DNA from: JAJAZB01 sp964244295
GTDB lineage: Bacteria; Bacteroidota; Bacteroidia; Cytophagales; Spirosomataceae
Length of the DNA stretch: 64,000 nucleotides
Direction: 5' to 3'
Assembly: GCA_964244295.1 (NCBI GenBank)
Contig: CAXTIG010000004.1
Coordinates: 124,001-188,000, forward strand
In this document: one piece after another, positions 43,435-51,688 of the stretch
Layout of the letters: every line of letters begins with the position of its first letter
How positions within the stretch are numbered: the first letter of the stretch is position 1
The notes under the pieces: generated by a model
Seen by the model: the letters and a program-made list of their open reading frames with translations, nothing else
Database searches by the model: none
What the model was told of the DNA's origin: nothing
Program-made: the position numbers and the translations under genes

Positions 43435-46400
43435 TTAGCGCAACACCTTCAGCGTTTTCACTTCCTTCGCTCCGCTTACCCGCAGCAGGTACAAGCCGCC
43501 CGGCTGGCGCGAAACATCCCAGTCGAGCACGTCTGCCCCGCTCGCTTTCTCCACGGCCTGACTCTGCACCGACTGGCCCATTCCGTTGAAAAGTTCAACC
43601 TTCAAGGCCTGTCCTTCCACCCCGCTCACGGCAATCCGTAAACGTCCCTCTGGCGAGGGGTTCGGACTCACTACCACCCGCAGACCACCCTCTTCGGGGG
43701 CCGCTTCCCGATTGTTCCCGCAGGCTTTCACCTTGAAATTCGAACTCGCCGCGCTCATCAACACCGGATTGCTGCTCACGATGCGGATTTTGTAGCCCGT
43801 TCCGGCGGGCGTGCCCAAAGGAATCACTACGTTGTTCAAGGCACCGGCGCTGACCGTGCCCAGGGAAACCGGGCTGGCGAAACTGCCCGCCGCGTTCGAC
43901 AACTGGGCCGTCAGGCCGTTGCCCGGCCCAAACCCGCAGCCGCCCACCGTAAAACTCAGCCGCACCGCCTCGCCGGGGCACCGGTTGTCGCTGCTCACCG
44001 TCGGCGTGCTCGTAAAGGTCGGCGCCTGCACGGTGAAGGCCGCGCTCACCGCCGAGACCAGCGTCGAGGCCCGAATCCGCACCCGGTAGCCGCCACCCGC
44101 CGGGGATCCGTAGGGGATCACCACGTCGTTGAGGCCCGGCGCGACCGCGCCCAGCGGGAGGGCGCTGGCAAAACTGCCGCTCCCGTCGCTCAATTCGGCG
44201 CTGAACCCATGGCCCGGCAGGAAAGCGCAGTTGCCCTGGATGGTGAAACTGACCTTGACCACGCTGCCCCCGCAAACGCTCCCCGGACTGACCGTCGGAG
44301 CCGAAGAAAATTCCAGGGCGTTGATGCGGAACATCCCCGTCGGGAGGGAGTACATCGTGGGGTTGCTGCCCACAATCCGAATCCGGTAATTGGCTGAGGT
44401 TGGACTCGTCTGTGCGGGAATGGTGAGCGACTTGGGTACGCCCGGCGTGATGGGGCCGAGATGCTGGGTGCCGGAGGTGAAGCCGCCCGTCGAATTACTC
44501 AACTCCGCCGTGAAGCTGGCGTTGCCGGGGCAGTTGACGTTGAAGGAAATCGACACCGTCGCGTTGGCGCACACGACCAGATTCTGGGGCAGGCTGGGTT
44601 GTTGGGTAAAAATGGGCGCGAGAATCATCACCGAAGCGCTGGCCGAGGCGCTGGCCTGGCAGCCCGCGCTGAAGGTGGTGTACACCACCGAGTGCGGGCC
44701 GGGGCTGAGGCTGGCCGGGTCGAAGGAAGCCACCGGGCTACCGCCGTCGAGGACGTAGCGGCCCCCGGCGGGGCTGCCCGGCGTGGTGGCGCTGGCGTTC
44801 TGGCAGTAGCTCGCCGCCAGGCCCACCAACCTTGCCGTCGGCAGGGTCTCGATGTTCACCGACTGGCTGGCCGAGTTGCTACACGTCGTGGCCGGGTCGG
44901 TGTAGTGGTACACGACGCTGTGCGGGCCGGGGCTGAGGCTGGCCGGGTCGAAACTCGCCGCCGGGCTGCCGCCGTCGGTGGCGTAGCTACCCCCGGCGGG
45001 CGTACCGGGCGCGGAGGCGCTGGCGTTCTGGCAATAACTCGCCGCCAGGCCCGCCAGGCTGACCGTGGGCGGGGGATTGACCGTCACCTTCACGTCTTCG
45101 ATGGTGACGGTTTCGCAGCCCCCGCCTTTGGCGTAGCGGATGTAGTAGGTCGTGGTGCCAGCGGGGCTGACCATCGTGGAGGCCAGCGGATTGGTGTTGG
45201 CTTTGGCATCGGCCAGGCTGGCGTGGTAGCTCAGCGTGCTGACGGCGGGATCGAAGGCGGGGTTGAAATTGCTGACGGTCGTGCTCAGGTCAAGGCTCTG
45301 GCCGGTGCAAAGTGCCGCGTCGGTGGCGGTGAAGGTGGCCGTGGCGCTGTTGAGCAGTATCGCGATCCGATCGAAGGCTTGCATCGCCACGGCAATGTCG
45401 GGTTTGGTGTCGCCGTTGAAGTCGCCCACGGCCAGTTCGATGGGGTACACCGCCCCCACGTGGAAGTCCACGTCGGCGTTAAACGTGCCATCGCCCCGGC
45501 CATGCCGCACCGAGATTTTACCCTGAAAAAACTGCGACATCGCCAGGTCGAGGAGGCCGTCGTTGTTGAAGTCGGCCACCACCGCCGCAAACGGCGAGGG
45601 GACGCCCGTCACGAAGCCCGCCCGGAAGGTGCCGTCGCCGTTGCTCAACCATATCGACATTTTGTTCTCGTTGTTGTAGCTCGTCACGACCAGGTCGGCT
45701 TTGCCGTCACGGTTGAAGTCGCCCGCCGCCACCGACGATAAAAAACCGCCCGGCCCGAAGTTGGGGGCCGGCGTGAAGGTGCCATCGCCGTTGTTGAGCA
45801 GCACCGAGACGTTGTGCCGGTTGATGCCCTCCGTGGCGAGGTCGGGTTTGCCGTCGCCGTTGAAATCGCCCACCGTCATCGTGCCGGGGGCGTCGTCCAC
45901 GCCGTAGTCCACGGCCGCCGCGAAGGTGCCGTCGCCGTTGCCCATCAGGATCGACACGGCGTTCTCGAAGAAACTACACACGGCCAGGTCGCGCCGGCCA
46001 TCCCCGTTGAAATCGCTCACCTCGATCGTCCCCGGCGCATCGACCGACGTGGTATGGATGGCGTCGGCGAAGGTGCCATTGCCGTTGTTGAGCAGCACCG
46101 AGACGTGGTCATCCTGGAAGTCCGCCGTAACCAGGTCGGGTTTGCCATCGCCGTTGAAATCGCCCACCCGCACCACGCCCGCCCGCCACGCCCGGTAGCC
46201 GCTCGGGGCGTAGGTGCCGTTGCCGTTGTTGAGCAGCACCGAGATACCGTTGCTGTAGTAATCCGCCGAGGCCAGGTCGGGCCGACCGTCGCCGTTGAAG
46301 TCGCCCACCGCCACCGAGCCGGGGGAATCGCCCACGCTGTGGTAGGCCACACTTTGAAAGCACTGCCCCCAGGCGCGGCCCGGCCCGCCGGGGGCCGTCA

Positions 46401-46482
46401 GGCCGAGGGTACTCAGCAAGGTGAGCAGGGCGGCCAGAAGCCGTCGGATTGCCCGGTTTTTCGAAGAGTAAAACGTTTTCAT
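43435..46482 (-). CDS. T9SS-exported VCBS/FG-GAP-repeat protein
   Basis: Predicted 1015 residues from the ATG at 46482 (signal IRRLLAALLTLLSTLGLT). The N-terminal half has about eight repeats of the calcium-binding VCBS/FG-GAP type (VGDFNGDGKPDLVTA..., VSVLLNNGNGTFA), each with a DxNxDGxxD loop. Two SYCQNASA..PGTPAGGSY repeats with ...FDPASLSPGPHSVVY (PKD/HYR-like) follow, then three or four Ig-like modules as in the other array members and the T9SS sorting domain (VVVSPNPSPEGRLRIAV, QPGGLYLLRVSGAKEVKTLKVLR). The propeller type differs from genes 1, 3 and 5 although the C-terminal half is nearly identical, suggesting domain shuffling onto a common export end. Confidence 0.9.
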   Translation of the reverse strand: MKTFYSSKNRAIRRLLAALLTLLSTLGLTAPGGPGRAWGQCFQSVAYHSVGDSPGSVAVGDFNGDGRPDLASADYYSNGISVLLNNGNGTYAPSGYRAWRAGVVRVGDFNGDGKPDLVTADFQDDHVSVLLNNGNGTFADAIHTTSVDAPGTIEVSDFNGDGRRDLAVCSFFENAVSILMGNGDGTFAAAVDYGVDDAPGTMTVGDFNGDGKPDLATEGINRHNVSVLLNNGDGTFTPAPNFGPGGFLSSVAAGDFNRDGKADLVVTSYNNENKMSIWLSNGDGTFRAGFVTGVPSPFAAVVADFNNDGLLDLAMSQFFQGKISVRHGRGDGTFNADVDFHVGAVYPIELAVGDFNGDTKPDIAVAMQAFDRIAILLNSATATFTATDAALCTGQSLDLSTTVSNFNPAFDPAVSTLSYHASLADAKANTNPLASTMVSPAGTTTYYIRYAKGGGCETVTIEDVKVTVNPPPTVSLAGLAASYCQNASASAPGTPAGGSYATDGGSPAASFDPASLSPGPHSVVYHYTDPATTCSNSASQSVNIETLPTARLVGLAASYCQNASATTPGSPAGGRYVLDGGSPVASFDPASLSPGPHSVVYTTFSAGCQASASASASVMILAPIFTQQPSLPQNLVVCANATVSISFNVNCPGNASFTAELSNSTGGFTSGTQHLGPITPGVPKSLTIPAQTSPTSANYRIRIVGSNPTMYSLPTGMFRINALEFSSAPTVSPGSVCGGSVVKVSFTIQGNCAFLPGHGFSAELSDGSGSFASALPLGAVAPGLNDVVIPYGSPAGGGYRVRIRASTLVSAVSAAFTVQAPTFTSTPTVSSDNRCPGEAVRLSFTVGGCGFGPGNGLTAQLSNAAGSFASPVSLGTVSAGALNNVVIPLGTPAGTGYKIRIVSSNPVLMSAASSNFKVKACGNNREAAPEEGGLRVVVSPNPSPEGRLRIAVSGVEGQALKVELFNGMGQSVQSQAVEKASGADVLDWDVSRQPGGLYLLRVSGAKEVKTLKVLR

Positions 46483-46584
46483 TTGAACAGAGATTAAGCA
46501 GGAAACGATTGATTTCCAGCACTGGCCGAAAGGTAGCGGCCTCCCCTGCTCCGGATGAAATTTGGGGCGTGGACAAAAACGGGA

Positions 46585-46663
46585 CAATTGGGTAATTGGG
46601 AATTAAGGTAAGGGGTTCATTTCCAGAACCTCAATTACCCAATTCCCAATCACCCAATTACCT
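46585..46663. repeat. Interleaved inverted repeats of AATTACCCAATTCCCAAT type
   Basis: CAATTGGGTAATTGGGAATT on the left and AATTACCCAATTCCCAATCACCCAATTACC on the right form alternative hairpins in the space between the HTH regulator stop and the T9SS gene 2 start. Confidence 0.75.
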
Positions 46664-46665
46664 AC

Positions 46666-48459
46666 CTACACCGGCCTCAGCAGGTTCAGCAGGGCCTCGT
46701 CGGCCCCATCCGGTTCGAGTTTGCGCCGCAGGCGGTAGCGTCCCTTGCGGACACTCTCGGCGGAGACGCCGAGCATCCCGGCCATCTCGGCGGTGGGAAT
46801 CCCCAGCTTGGAAAGCGCCACCAGGCGCACGTCGGCGGGGGTCAGCTCGGGATGGGTGCGGCGCAGGTCTTCGAAAAAACCCGGATGCACCTGCTCGAAG
46901 ACGAGCCGGAAGCGTTGCCAATCGGCATCGGTCAGGATCACGCTGTCGAGCAGGGCGGCCATGCGCTCGCTGCGGCGCTCGGTGTGGGGGTCGCTGGCCT
47001 CGACCAATTCGGCGGTAATCCGCCCGATCAATTCGTTTTTCTCCCGAAACGAAGCCACGTACTGGTCGAGTTGCACCCGGGCCGCCCGCAACTCCGTTTC
47101 GCTGCGGGCTTGTTGGGCCTGCGCCTGCGCCTGGCGGTGGCGCTCGGTCATTACCCGCCGGGCGTAGAGCAAGTAGGTAATGCCCGCCGCCAGCAGCAAC
47201 ACCACCAGCAGGCCGTTGCGCAACAACACCTGCCGGTTTTTTTCCTCCTGAAGCAGGCGTTCGCGGGCTTCGTGCCGTTCGGCTTCCAGGGTTATTTCGG
47301 CCCGGTGTTTGAGTGTCACGTCCAGCTCGGTTTGCCACCGGGCTTTGGCCACCGTCGCCGAGTCGGCGTGGGGCAGGGCCAGGTCGGCCCGTCCCACCTG
47401 CCCGTAGTACGCCGCCAGGGCCCGGTGGGTTTCGTACAACAATTTCGGGATGCCTACGCGCAAGGCCGCCCGGTGGGCCAGGCGGGCGTACTGCCCGGCC
47501 AAATGGGGCCGGGTAGGCAGGTACAGCGTACTGAGGCAGGTGCCAAACGGGGCCACGTTGTCCCAGACCTGGGTTCGGGTGGTGTAATCGAGGCCTTTTT
47601 TCAGGTAAGGAATCGCGGCCTGAGGCTGGCCCTGCCCAACCAGCACCCGCCCGATGTTGCCGTTGAAAATCCCCACCCAGGCATCGTTGTTGACGTCCCA
47701 AACGGGGAGGCAGCGCAAGCCCCAATCGAAGTAGTAGCGGGCCGAATCGTAGCGCTGGAGGTGCAGGTACGATAAGCCAAGCAGACCGGCGTTGAAGATG
47801 TGGTGCATATTCAACGGCACGGTTTTCTCTACCGGGTGGAGCGTCCGGCTCAGTTCGATGGCTTTTTCGTAGTTGAAAAAATCGTAATTAGCCAGGGCTA
47901 TCGTGTAAATAGAACCGTCGTGACCAGGAAAATCGGCCTCGGTGCAGTACCGCATCAACTCGAAGGCTTGCCCGTAGTGCCGGAAGGCGAGGTAGTAGTT
48001 TTTCCGGAGCACGTACTCAAACAGCCCGATGTTCAGGTGTCCCCTGGCCATCAGTACCGTGTCGCGGTAGGCCTCGGCCCGCTGCAAAAGGGCCGTGGCC
48101 TGGGGCAGGAACCGCTCCGGGTGGAAATCAAAAAGCAGCTCGACTTCCAGGAGCACCATCTGCAACCGGAGCCGGTCGCGGTCGGTGCCTTTTTTTTGGA
48201 AAAACACTTCCCACTCCTGCCTCGTCCGCTTGGCGGCACTAGTGTCTTTCGCCTGCAAAATCGGGTAGTACACGTCCCGGATGGCTACGTGCTGCCGGGC
48301 GGGCGGGAGCCGCAGCAGCGAGTCGGGTCGGGCCGCGATCGGTCGGGCCGCGATCGGCGGTGCCACGCTTGGTCGGGCCGCGATCGGTCGGGCCACGTTG
48401 GGTTGGGCTGCAATGGGCGCTACCCCGACCAGTAAGGAGAAAATCCCCGCCAGCCGCAT
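46666..48459 (-). CDS. Membrane-bound TPR regulator with C-terminal LuxR-type HTH
   Basis: Predicted 597 residues from the ATG at 48459 (signal MRLAGIFSLLVGVAPIAAQ; the frame is open further upstream). A short Ala/Pro repeat (VARP-IAARP-SVAPP-IAARP-IAARP) is followed by several TPR-like helical repeats, a transmembrane helix (LLVVLLLAAGITYLLYARRV), a coiled coil, and a C-terminal HTH: HPELTPADVRLVALSKLGIPTAEMAGMLGVSAESVRKGRYRLRRKL. This signal-TPR-TM-coiled-coil-HTH layout is common in Bacteroidota one-component regulators. The HTH sits on the cytoplasmic side, so it could control the flanking surface-protein genes directly; that is a guess from position. Confidence 0.85.
   Translation of the reverse strand: MRLAGIFSLLVGVAPIAAQPNVARPIAARPSVAPPIAARPIAARPDSLLRLPPARQHVAIRDVYYPILQAKDTSAAKRTRQEWEVFFQKKGTDRDRLRLQMVLLEVELLFDFHPERFLPQATALLQRAEAYRDTVLMARGHLNIGLFEYVLRKNYYLAFRHYGQAFELMRYCTEADFPGHDGSIYTIALANYDFFNYEKAIELSRTLHPVEKTVPLNMHHIFNAGLLGLSYLHLQRYDSARYYFDWGLRCLPVWDVNNDAWVGIFNGNIGRVLVGQGQPQAAIPYLKKGLDYTTRTQVWDNVAPFGTCLSTLYLPTRPHLAGQYARLAHRAALRVGIPKLLYETHRALAAYYGQVGRADLALPHADSATVAKARWQTELDVTLKHRAEITLEAERHEARERLLQEEKNRQVLLRNGLLVVLLLAAGITYLLYARRVMTERHRQAQAQAQQARSETELRAARVQLDQYVASFREKNELIGRITAELVEASDPHTERRSERMAALLDSVILTDADWQRFRLVFEQVHPGFFEDLRRTHPELTPADVRLVALSKLGIPTAEMAGMLGVSAESVRKGRYRLRRKLEPDGADEALLNLLRPV
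48328..48402 (-). repeat. Minisatellite coding the IAARP repeats
   Basis: Five 15-base units of the type GGTCGGGCCGCGATC in frame, encoding five-residue repeats of the IAARP pattern just after the signal peptide. Confidence 0.8.
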
Positions 48460-48640
48460 TCGGCTGAGGAACCGACGAACGGATTGTGTTGCGCCGGAAG
48501 CCCTGAATTCCGGGATACGCCGACGAACCAGAACGAAGGGACAACGCATACGCGGGTTTGATGAGGTGGAGAGTAGCCAGGCCCGAAGGCGGCGCAAAGT
48601 ACGGGTTTCTATCGAAACCTACTGAGCGACTCCAAGCGAT

Positions 48641-48674
48641 AAAACGGCCCCACCGGGAAGGGCGGGGCCGTTTT
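48641..48674 (-). terminator. Hairpin terminator after T9SS gene 3
   Basis: AAAACGGCCCC / GGGGCCGTTTT stem with T tail in both directions, 23 bases beyond the gene stop at 48697. Confidence 0.85.
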
Positions 48675-48696
48675 GTTACTTGGATTCAGCAAGCGA

Positions 48697-51204
48697 TCAG
48701 TGCAGCACTTTCACGCTCTTCGATTCCTTTTCCCCGTTCACGCGCAGCAAGTACAGGCCCTGGGGTTGGTGGGAAACGTTCCAGTCGAGGATTTCTTCTT
48801 CGCCCGCTTTCGGAACGCGCTGCTCCCGTACCGACTGGCCAAGCCCGTTGAACAACTCCACCCGCAGGGCCTGCCCCCCGGCTCCGCTCACGCTAATCCG
48901 TAAACGTCCATCGGGCGAGGGGTTCGGACTGACCACCACCCGCAGGCCCTGGTCTTCGGGGGCCACTTCCCGACTAGTTCCCCCGCAGGCTTTCACTTTG
49001 AAAGTACCGCTCGCCGCGCTCGTCACCACCGGGGTGCTGCTCACGATGCGGATTTTGTAGGGGGTGCCCGGAGCAGTAACCCCCGGAATCACCACGTCGT
49101 TGATTGCGCCTGGATTGACGGTGCCCAGAAAGGTGCCCCCGCCGGGGAAGGCTCCGGTGGCATCCGAGAGATAGGCCGTAAACGTGTTGCCCGAAAAGAA
49201 CGTACAGCGGGTAGAAAAACTCAGGCGGACGGCCTGCCCGGCGCACTTGTCGCCGCCGCTGACGGTGGGGACGGTAGCAAACGAAGGCTGATTGACGCTG
49301 AAGACCGCACTGACGCTGGAGTACACCGGGGACCCCTCGGCAGTGGCGGCAATCCGCACCCGGTAGCCCGTGCCGGTGGGGGTGTTTTCGGGAACGGTCA
49401 CGTTGTTGATACCGGGGCTGACGGTACCCAGGCTGAAGGGCGAAGCGAAGCTACCCGAGGCATCGGAAAGTTCGGCGCTGAAGACGTTACCTAGCGGAAA
49501 GGAGCAGGTCGGGTTGGGTTTGACCGTAAAACTGACCTTGACAACGGCCCCCGCACAAGCGGGGGTCAAGCTGACGGTGGGGGTGGAGTTGAAGTTGGAA
49601 GCCAACCCCGTCACGCTGAAGGCGGCGGTGGTGTCGAGGGCGAGGTCGCCGCTCAGGACGCGGAGGCGGTAGCCCGCTCCGGTGGGGGTGCCCGCCGGGA
49701 GGGTCAGGGCGTTGGCCCCGGCCTCCACGCTGCCTAGGGGCATGGGATTGGCAAAGGAGCCGACGGCATCGGAAAGCTGGGCCGCGTAGGAATCCGAACA
49801 GCCGCCCGAGAGGGTGAGCGAAAGCGCCCGCCCGGCGCAGAGGGGCACCCCGCTCAGGCTCAGGCTGGGGGGAGCACACGTGAAGACGTAGGCTGACCCG
49901 GCATCGGTAATCGGATTGCCGCCACTGGCGTCTTCGTCTTCCAGGTAAGCCCCCACCACGACGGTGCTGCCCGACACGCTCACCGAGGCGCCGAAATAGT
50001 CACCGGTGGTGCGGTCACTGGCGGTGAGTTTCTGGGTCTGGCCCCAGGTCGTCCCGCTTTTCTCGAAAACGTAGGCCGACCCGGCATCGGTCCGCGAATT
50101 GATGCCACTGGCGTCTTGGTCTTCCAGAAAAGCGCCCACCACGATGGTGCTGCCCGACACACTCACCGAGATGCCGAACTGGTCTTCGTTGGCGCGGTCA
50201 GAGGCGGTGAGTTTCTGGGTCTGGCCCCAGGTCGTCCCGCTTTTCTCGTAGACGTAGGCCGACCCCGCCGCGCTCCGCGAATTGCCGCCACTGGCATCTT
50301 GGTCTTCCAGGTCAGCCCCCACCACGATGGTGCTGCCCGACACACTCACTGAGTAACCGAACCGGTCAGCGACGGCGCGGTCAGCGGCGGTGAGTTTCGC
50401 CGTCTGGTTCCAGGTAGCCCCGCTTTTCTCGAAGACGTAGGCCGACCCCGCCGCGTTCAGCGTATTGCCGCCACTGGCGTCCTCGTCTTCCCGGAAAGCC
50501 CCCACCACGATGGTGCTGTCCGATACGCTCACCGAGCGGCCGAACTGGTCATCGACGGCGCGGTCGGAGGCGGTGAGTTTCTGGGTCTGACCCCAGATGC
50601 CCCCGCTCTGCTCGAAGACGTAGGCCGCCCCGGCATTGCTCAGCGGGTTGCTGTCACTGGCGTCTTCGCCGTTAGCCCCCACCACGATGGTGCTGCCCGA
50701 CACGCTCACCGCGATGCCGAACACATCCCCGGCGGCGCGGCCAGAGGCGGTGAGTTTCTGGGTCTGATCCCAGGTGGCCCCGCTTTTCTCGAAAACGTAG
50801 GCCGACCCCGCCGCGCTCCGCGTGTTGCCGCCACTGGCGTCTTCGTCTTCCTCGTAAGCCCCCACCACGATGGTGCTGCCCGACACGCTCACCGAGTAAC
50901 CGAAATAGTCACCGTCGGCGCGGTCGGAGGCGGTGAGTTTCCCCGTCTGGTTCCAGGTGCCCCCGCTCCGCTCGAAGACGTAGGCCGCCCCGCCCCCCGG
51001 CTCGTAGTAGGCCCCCACCACCATGACATTCCCATCTACGGCCACCGAAAGGCCAAAGTAGGAACCAGACTGGCGCTCTACTGCCTGGGGCGTGAGTTTC
51101 TGAAGTTGGGTGAACTGGCCCCGGGCACTCAGGCTCAGCAGGGCCAGCAAGCCCCCCAGCAGGAGGTCAGACGGCTTGATTTGAAAAAATAAAGGTGTTT
51201 GCAT
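48697..51204 (-). CDS. T9SS-exported seven-bladed FG-GAP propeller protein with near-identical blades
   Basis: Predicted 835 residues (ATG 51204, signal LLLGGLLALLSLSARGQ). Seven FG-GAP blades of about 61 residues fill residues 40-440; blades 2-7 are very alike (FGxSVSVSGSTIVVGA.EDEDASGGN.RS.AGSAYVFEKSG.TW.QTQKLTASDRA), also at the DNA level, with a period near 180-186 bases. Three to four Ig-like modules and the T9SS sorting domain (VVVSPNPSPDGRLRISV, QPQGLYLLRVNGEKESKSVKVLH) follow. Unlike the blades, the linker between propeller and modules (CAPPSLSLSGVPLCAGRAL) is unique. A secreted or surface adhesin is the likely role. Confidence 0.92.
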   Translation of the reverse strand: MQTPLFFQIKPSDLLLGGLLALLSLSARGQFTQLQKLTPQAVERQSGSYFGLSVAVDGNVMVVGAYYEPGGGAAYVFERSGGTWNQTGKLTASDRADGDYFGYSVSVSGSTIVVGAYEEDEDASGGNTRSAAGSAYVFEKSGATWDQTQKLTASGRAAGDVFGIAVSVSGSTIVVGANGEDASDSNPLSNAGAAYVFEQSGGIWGQTQKLTASDRAVDDQFGRSVSVSDSTIVVGAFREDEDASGGNTLNAAGSAYVFEKSGATWNQTAKLTAADRAVADRFGYSVSVSGSTIVVGADLEDQDASGGNSRSAAGSAYVYEKSGTTWGQTQKLTASDRANEDQFGISVSVSGSTIVVGAFLEDQDASGINSRTDAGSAYVFEKSGTTWGQTQKLTASDRTTGDYFGASVSVSGSTVVVGAYLEDEDASGGNPITDAGSAYVFTCAPPSLSLSGVPLCAGRALSLTLSGGCSDSYAAQLSDAVGSFANPMPLGSVEAGANALTLPAGTPTGAGYRLRVLSGDLALDTTAAFSVTGLASNFNSTPTVSLTPACAGAVVKVSFTVKPNPTCSFPLGNVFSAELSDASGSFASPFSLGTVSPGINNVTVPENTPTGTGYRVRIAATAEGSPVYSSVSAVFSVNQPSFATVPTVSGGDKCAGQAVRLSFSTRCTFFSGNTFTAYLSDATGAFPGGGTFLGTVNPGAINDVVIPGVTAPGTPYKIRIVSSTPVVTSAASGTFKVKACGGTSREVAPEDQGLRVVVSPNPSPDGRLRISVSGAGGQALRVELFNGLGQSVREQRVPKAGEEEILDWNVSHQPQGLYLLRVNGEKESKSVKVLH

Positions 51205-51430
51205 GAGGAGTAAAAATAGGTGTAGAGTGGATTAATTGGGGTGGGGTGCTTAACCCAACCAAAACCAACTTTTTATGCTGACCCCGGGGTTCTTGGCAAA
51301 AGTAAAAAAAATCTAGCCTCCTGCCGTCGGCCTCTACGCTTGACGTTGGATTTCAGGCCCTCATGCCACGCCCGACGCGGCATGAGGGCCCCAGTGGAAC
51401 AGCCTGAACCTGGACTCAACCTCTGAAGTA

Positions 51431-51561
51431 GTCGAGCGGTAGTTTTCGATGTCATCCAGAGCGCAGCGAAGGACCTTTCGCCTCTATGTTCCAATAGGCC
51501 TGGAGGTCTACCGCGAAAGGTCCTTCGCTGCGCTCTGGATGACAGCCTGAAAAACTACCGG
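51431..51561. repeat. Family 5 hairpin repeat, copy b
   Basis: ATGTCATCCAGAGCGCAGCG AAGGACCTTTCGC with exact complement, as at 32041. In addition the outer flanks GGTAGTTTT / AAAACTACC pair, extending the stem. Confidence 0.9.
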
Positions 51562-51636
51562 CTTAGTTTTGAGCGACTACTTAAAAACGCCCTGCGTTCG
51601 ATTTTGGACGAATTCCCCCACCCATCTTCCCAGAAT

Positions 51637-51670
51637 GAAAAAAGGCTTCCCCATCAGGGAAGCCTTTTTC
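51637..51670 (-). terminator. Hairpin terminator after T9SS gene 4
   Basis: GAAAAAAGGCTTCCC / GGGAAGCCTTTTTC with a 5-base loop, 19 bases past the stop at 51689. Confidence 0.9.
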
Positions 51671-51688
51671 TGAGGAAAGAGCAGCGCC

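Larger units (their letters stand above)
51205..51688. other. Intergenic region with two palindromes, no gene seen
   Basis: 484 bases upstream of T9SS gene 3. It contains a short hairpin (GGCCCTCATGCC / GGCATGAGGGCC, 51356-51390), family 5 palindrome copy b (51431-51561) and a terminator (51637-51670). The promoter of gene 3 should be near 51204-51300, but no exact TAnnTTTG is evident. Confidence 0.6.
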
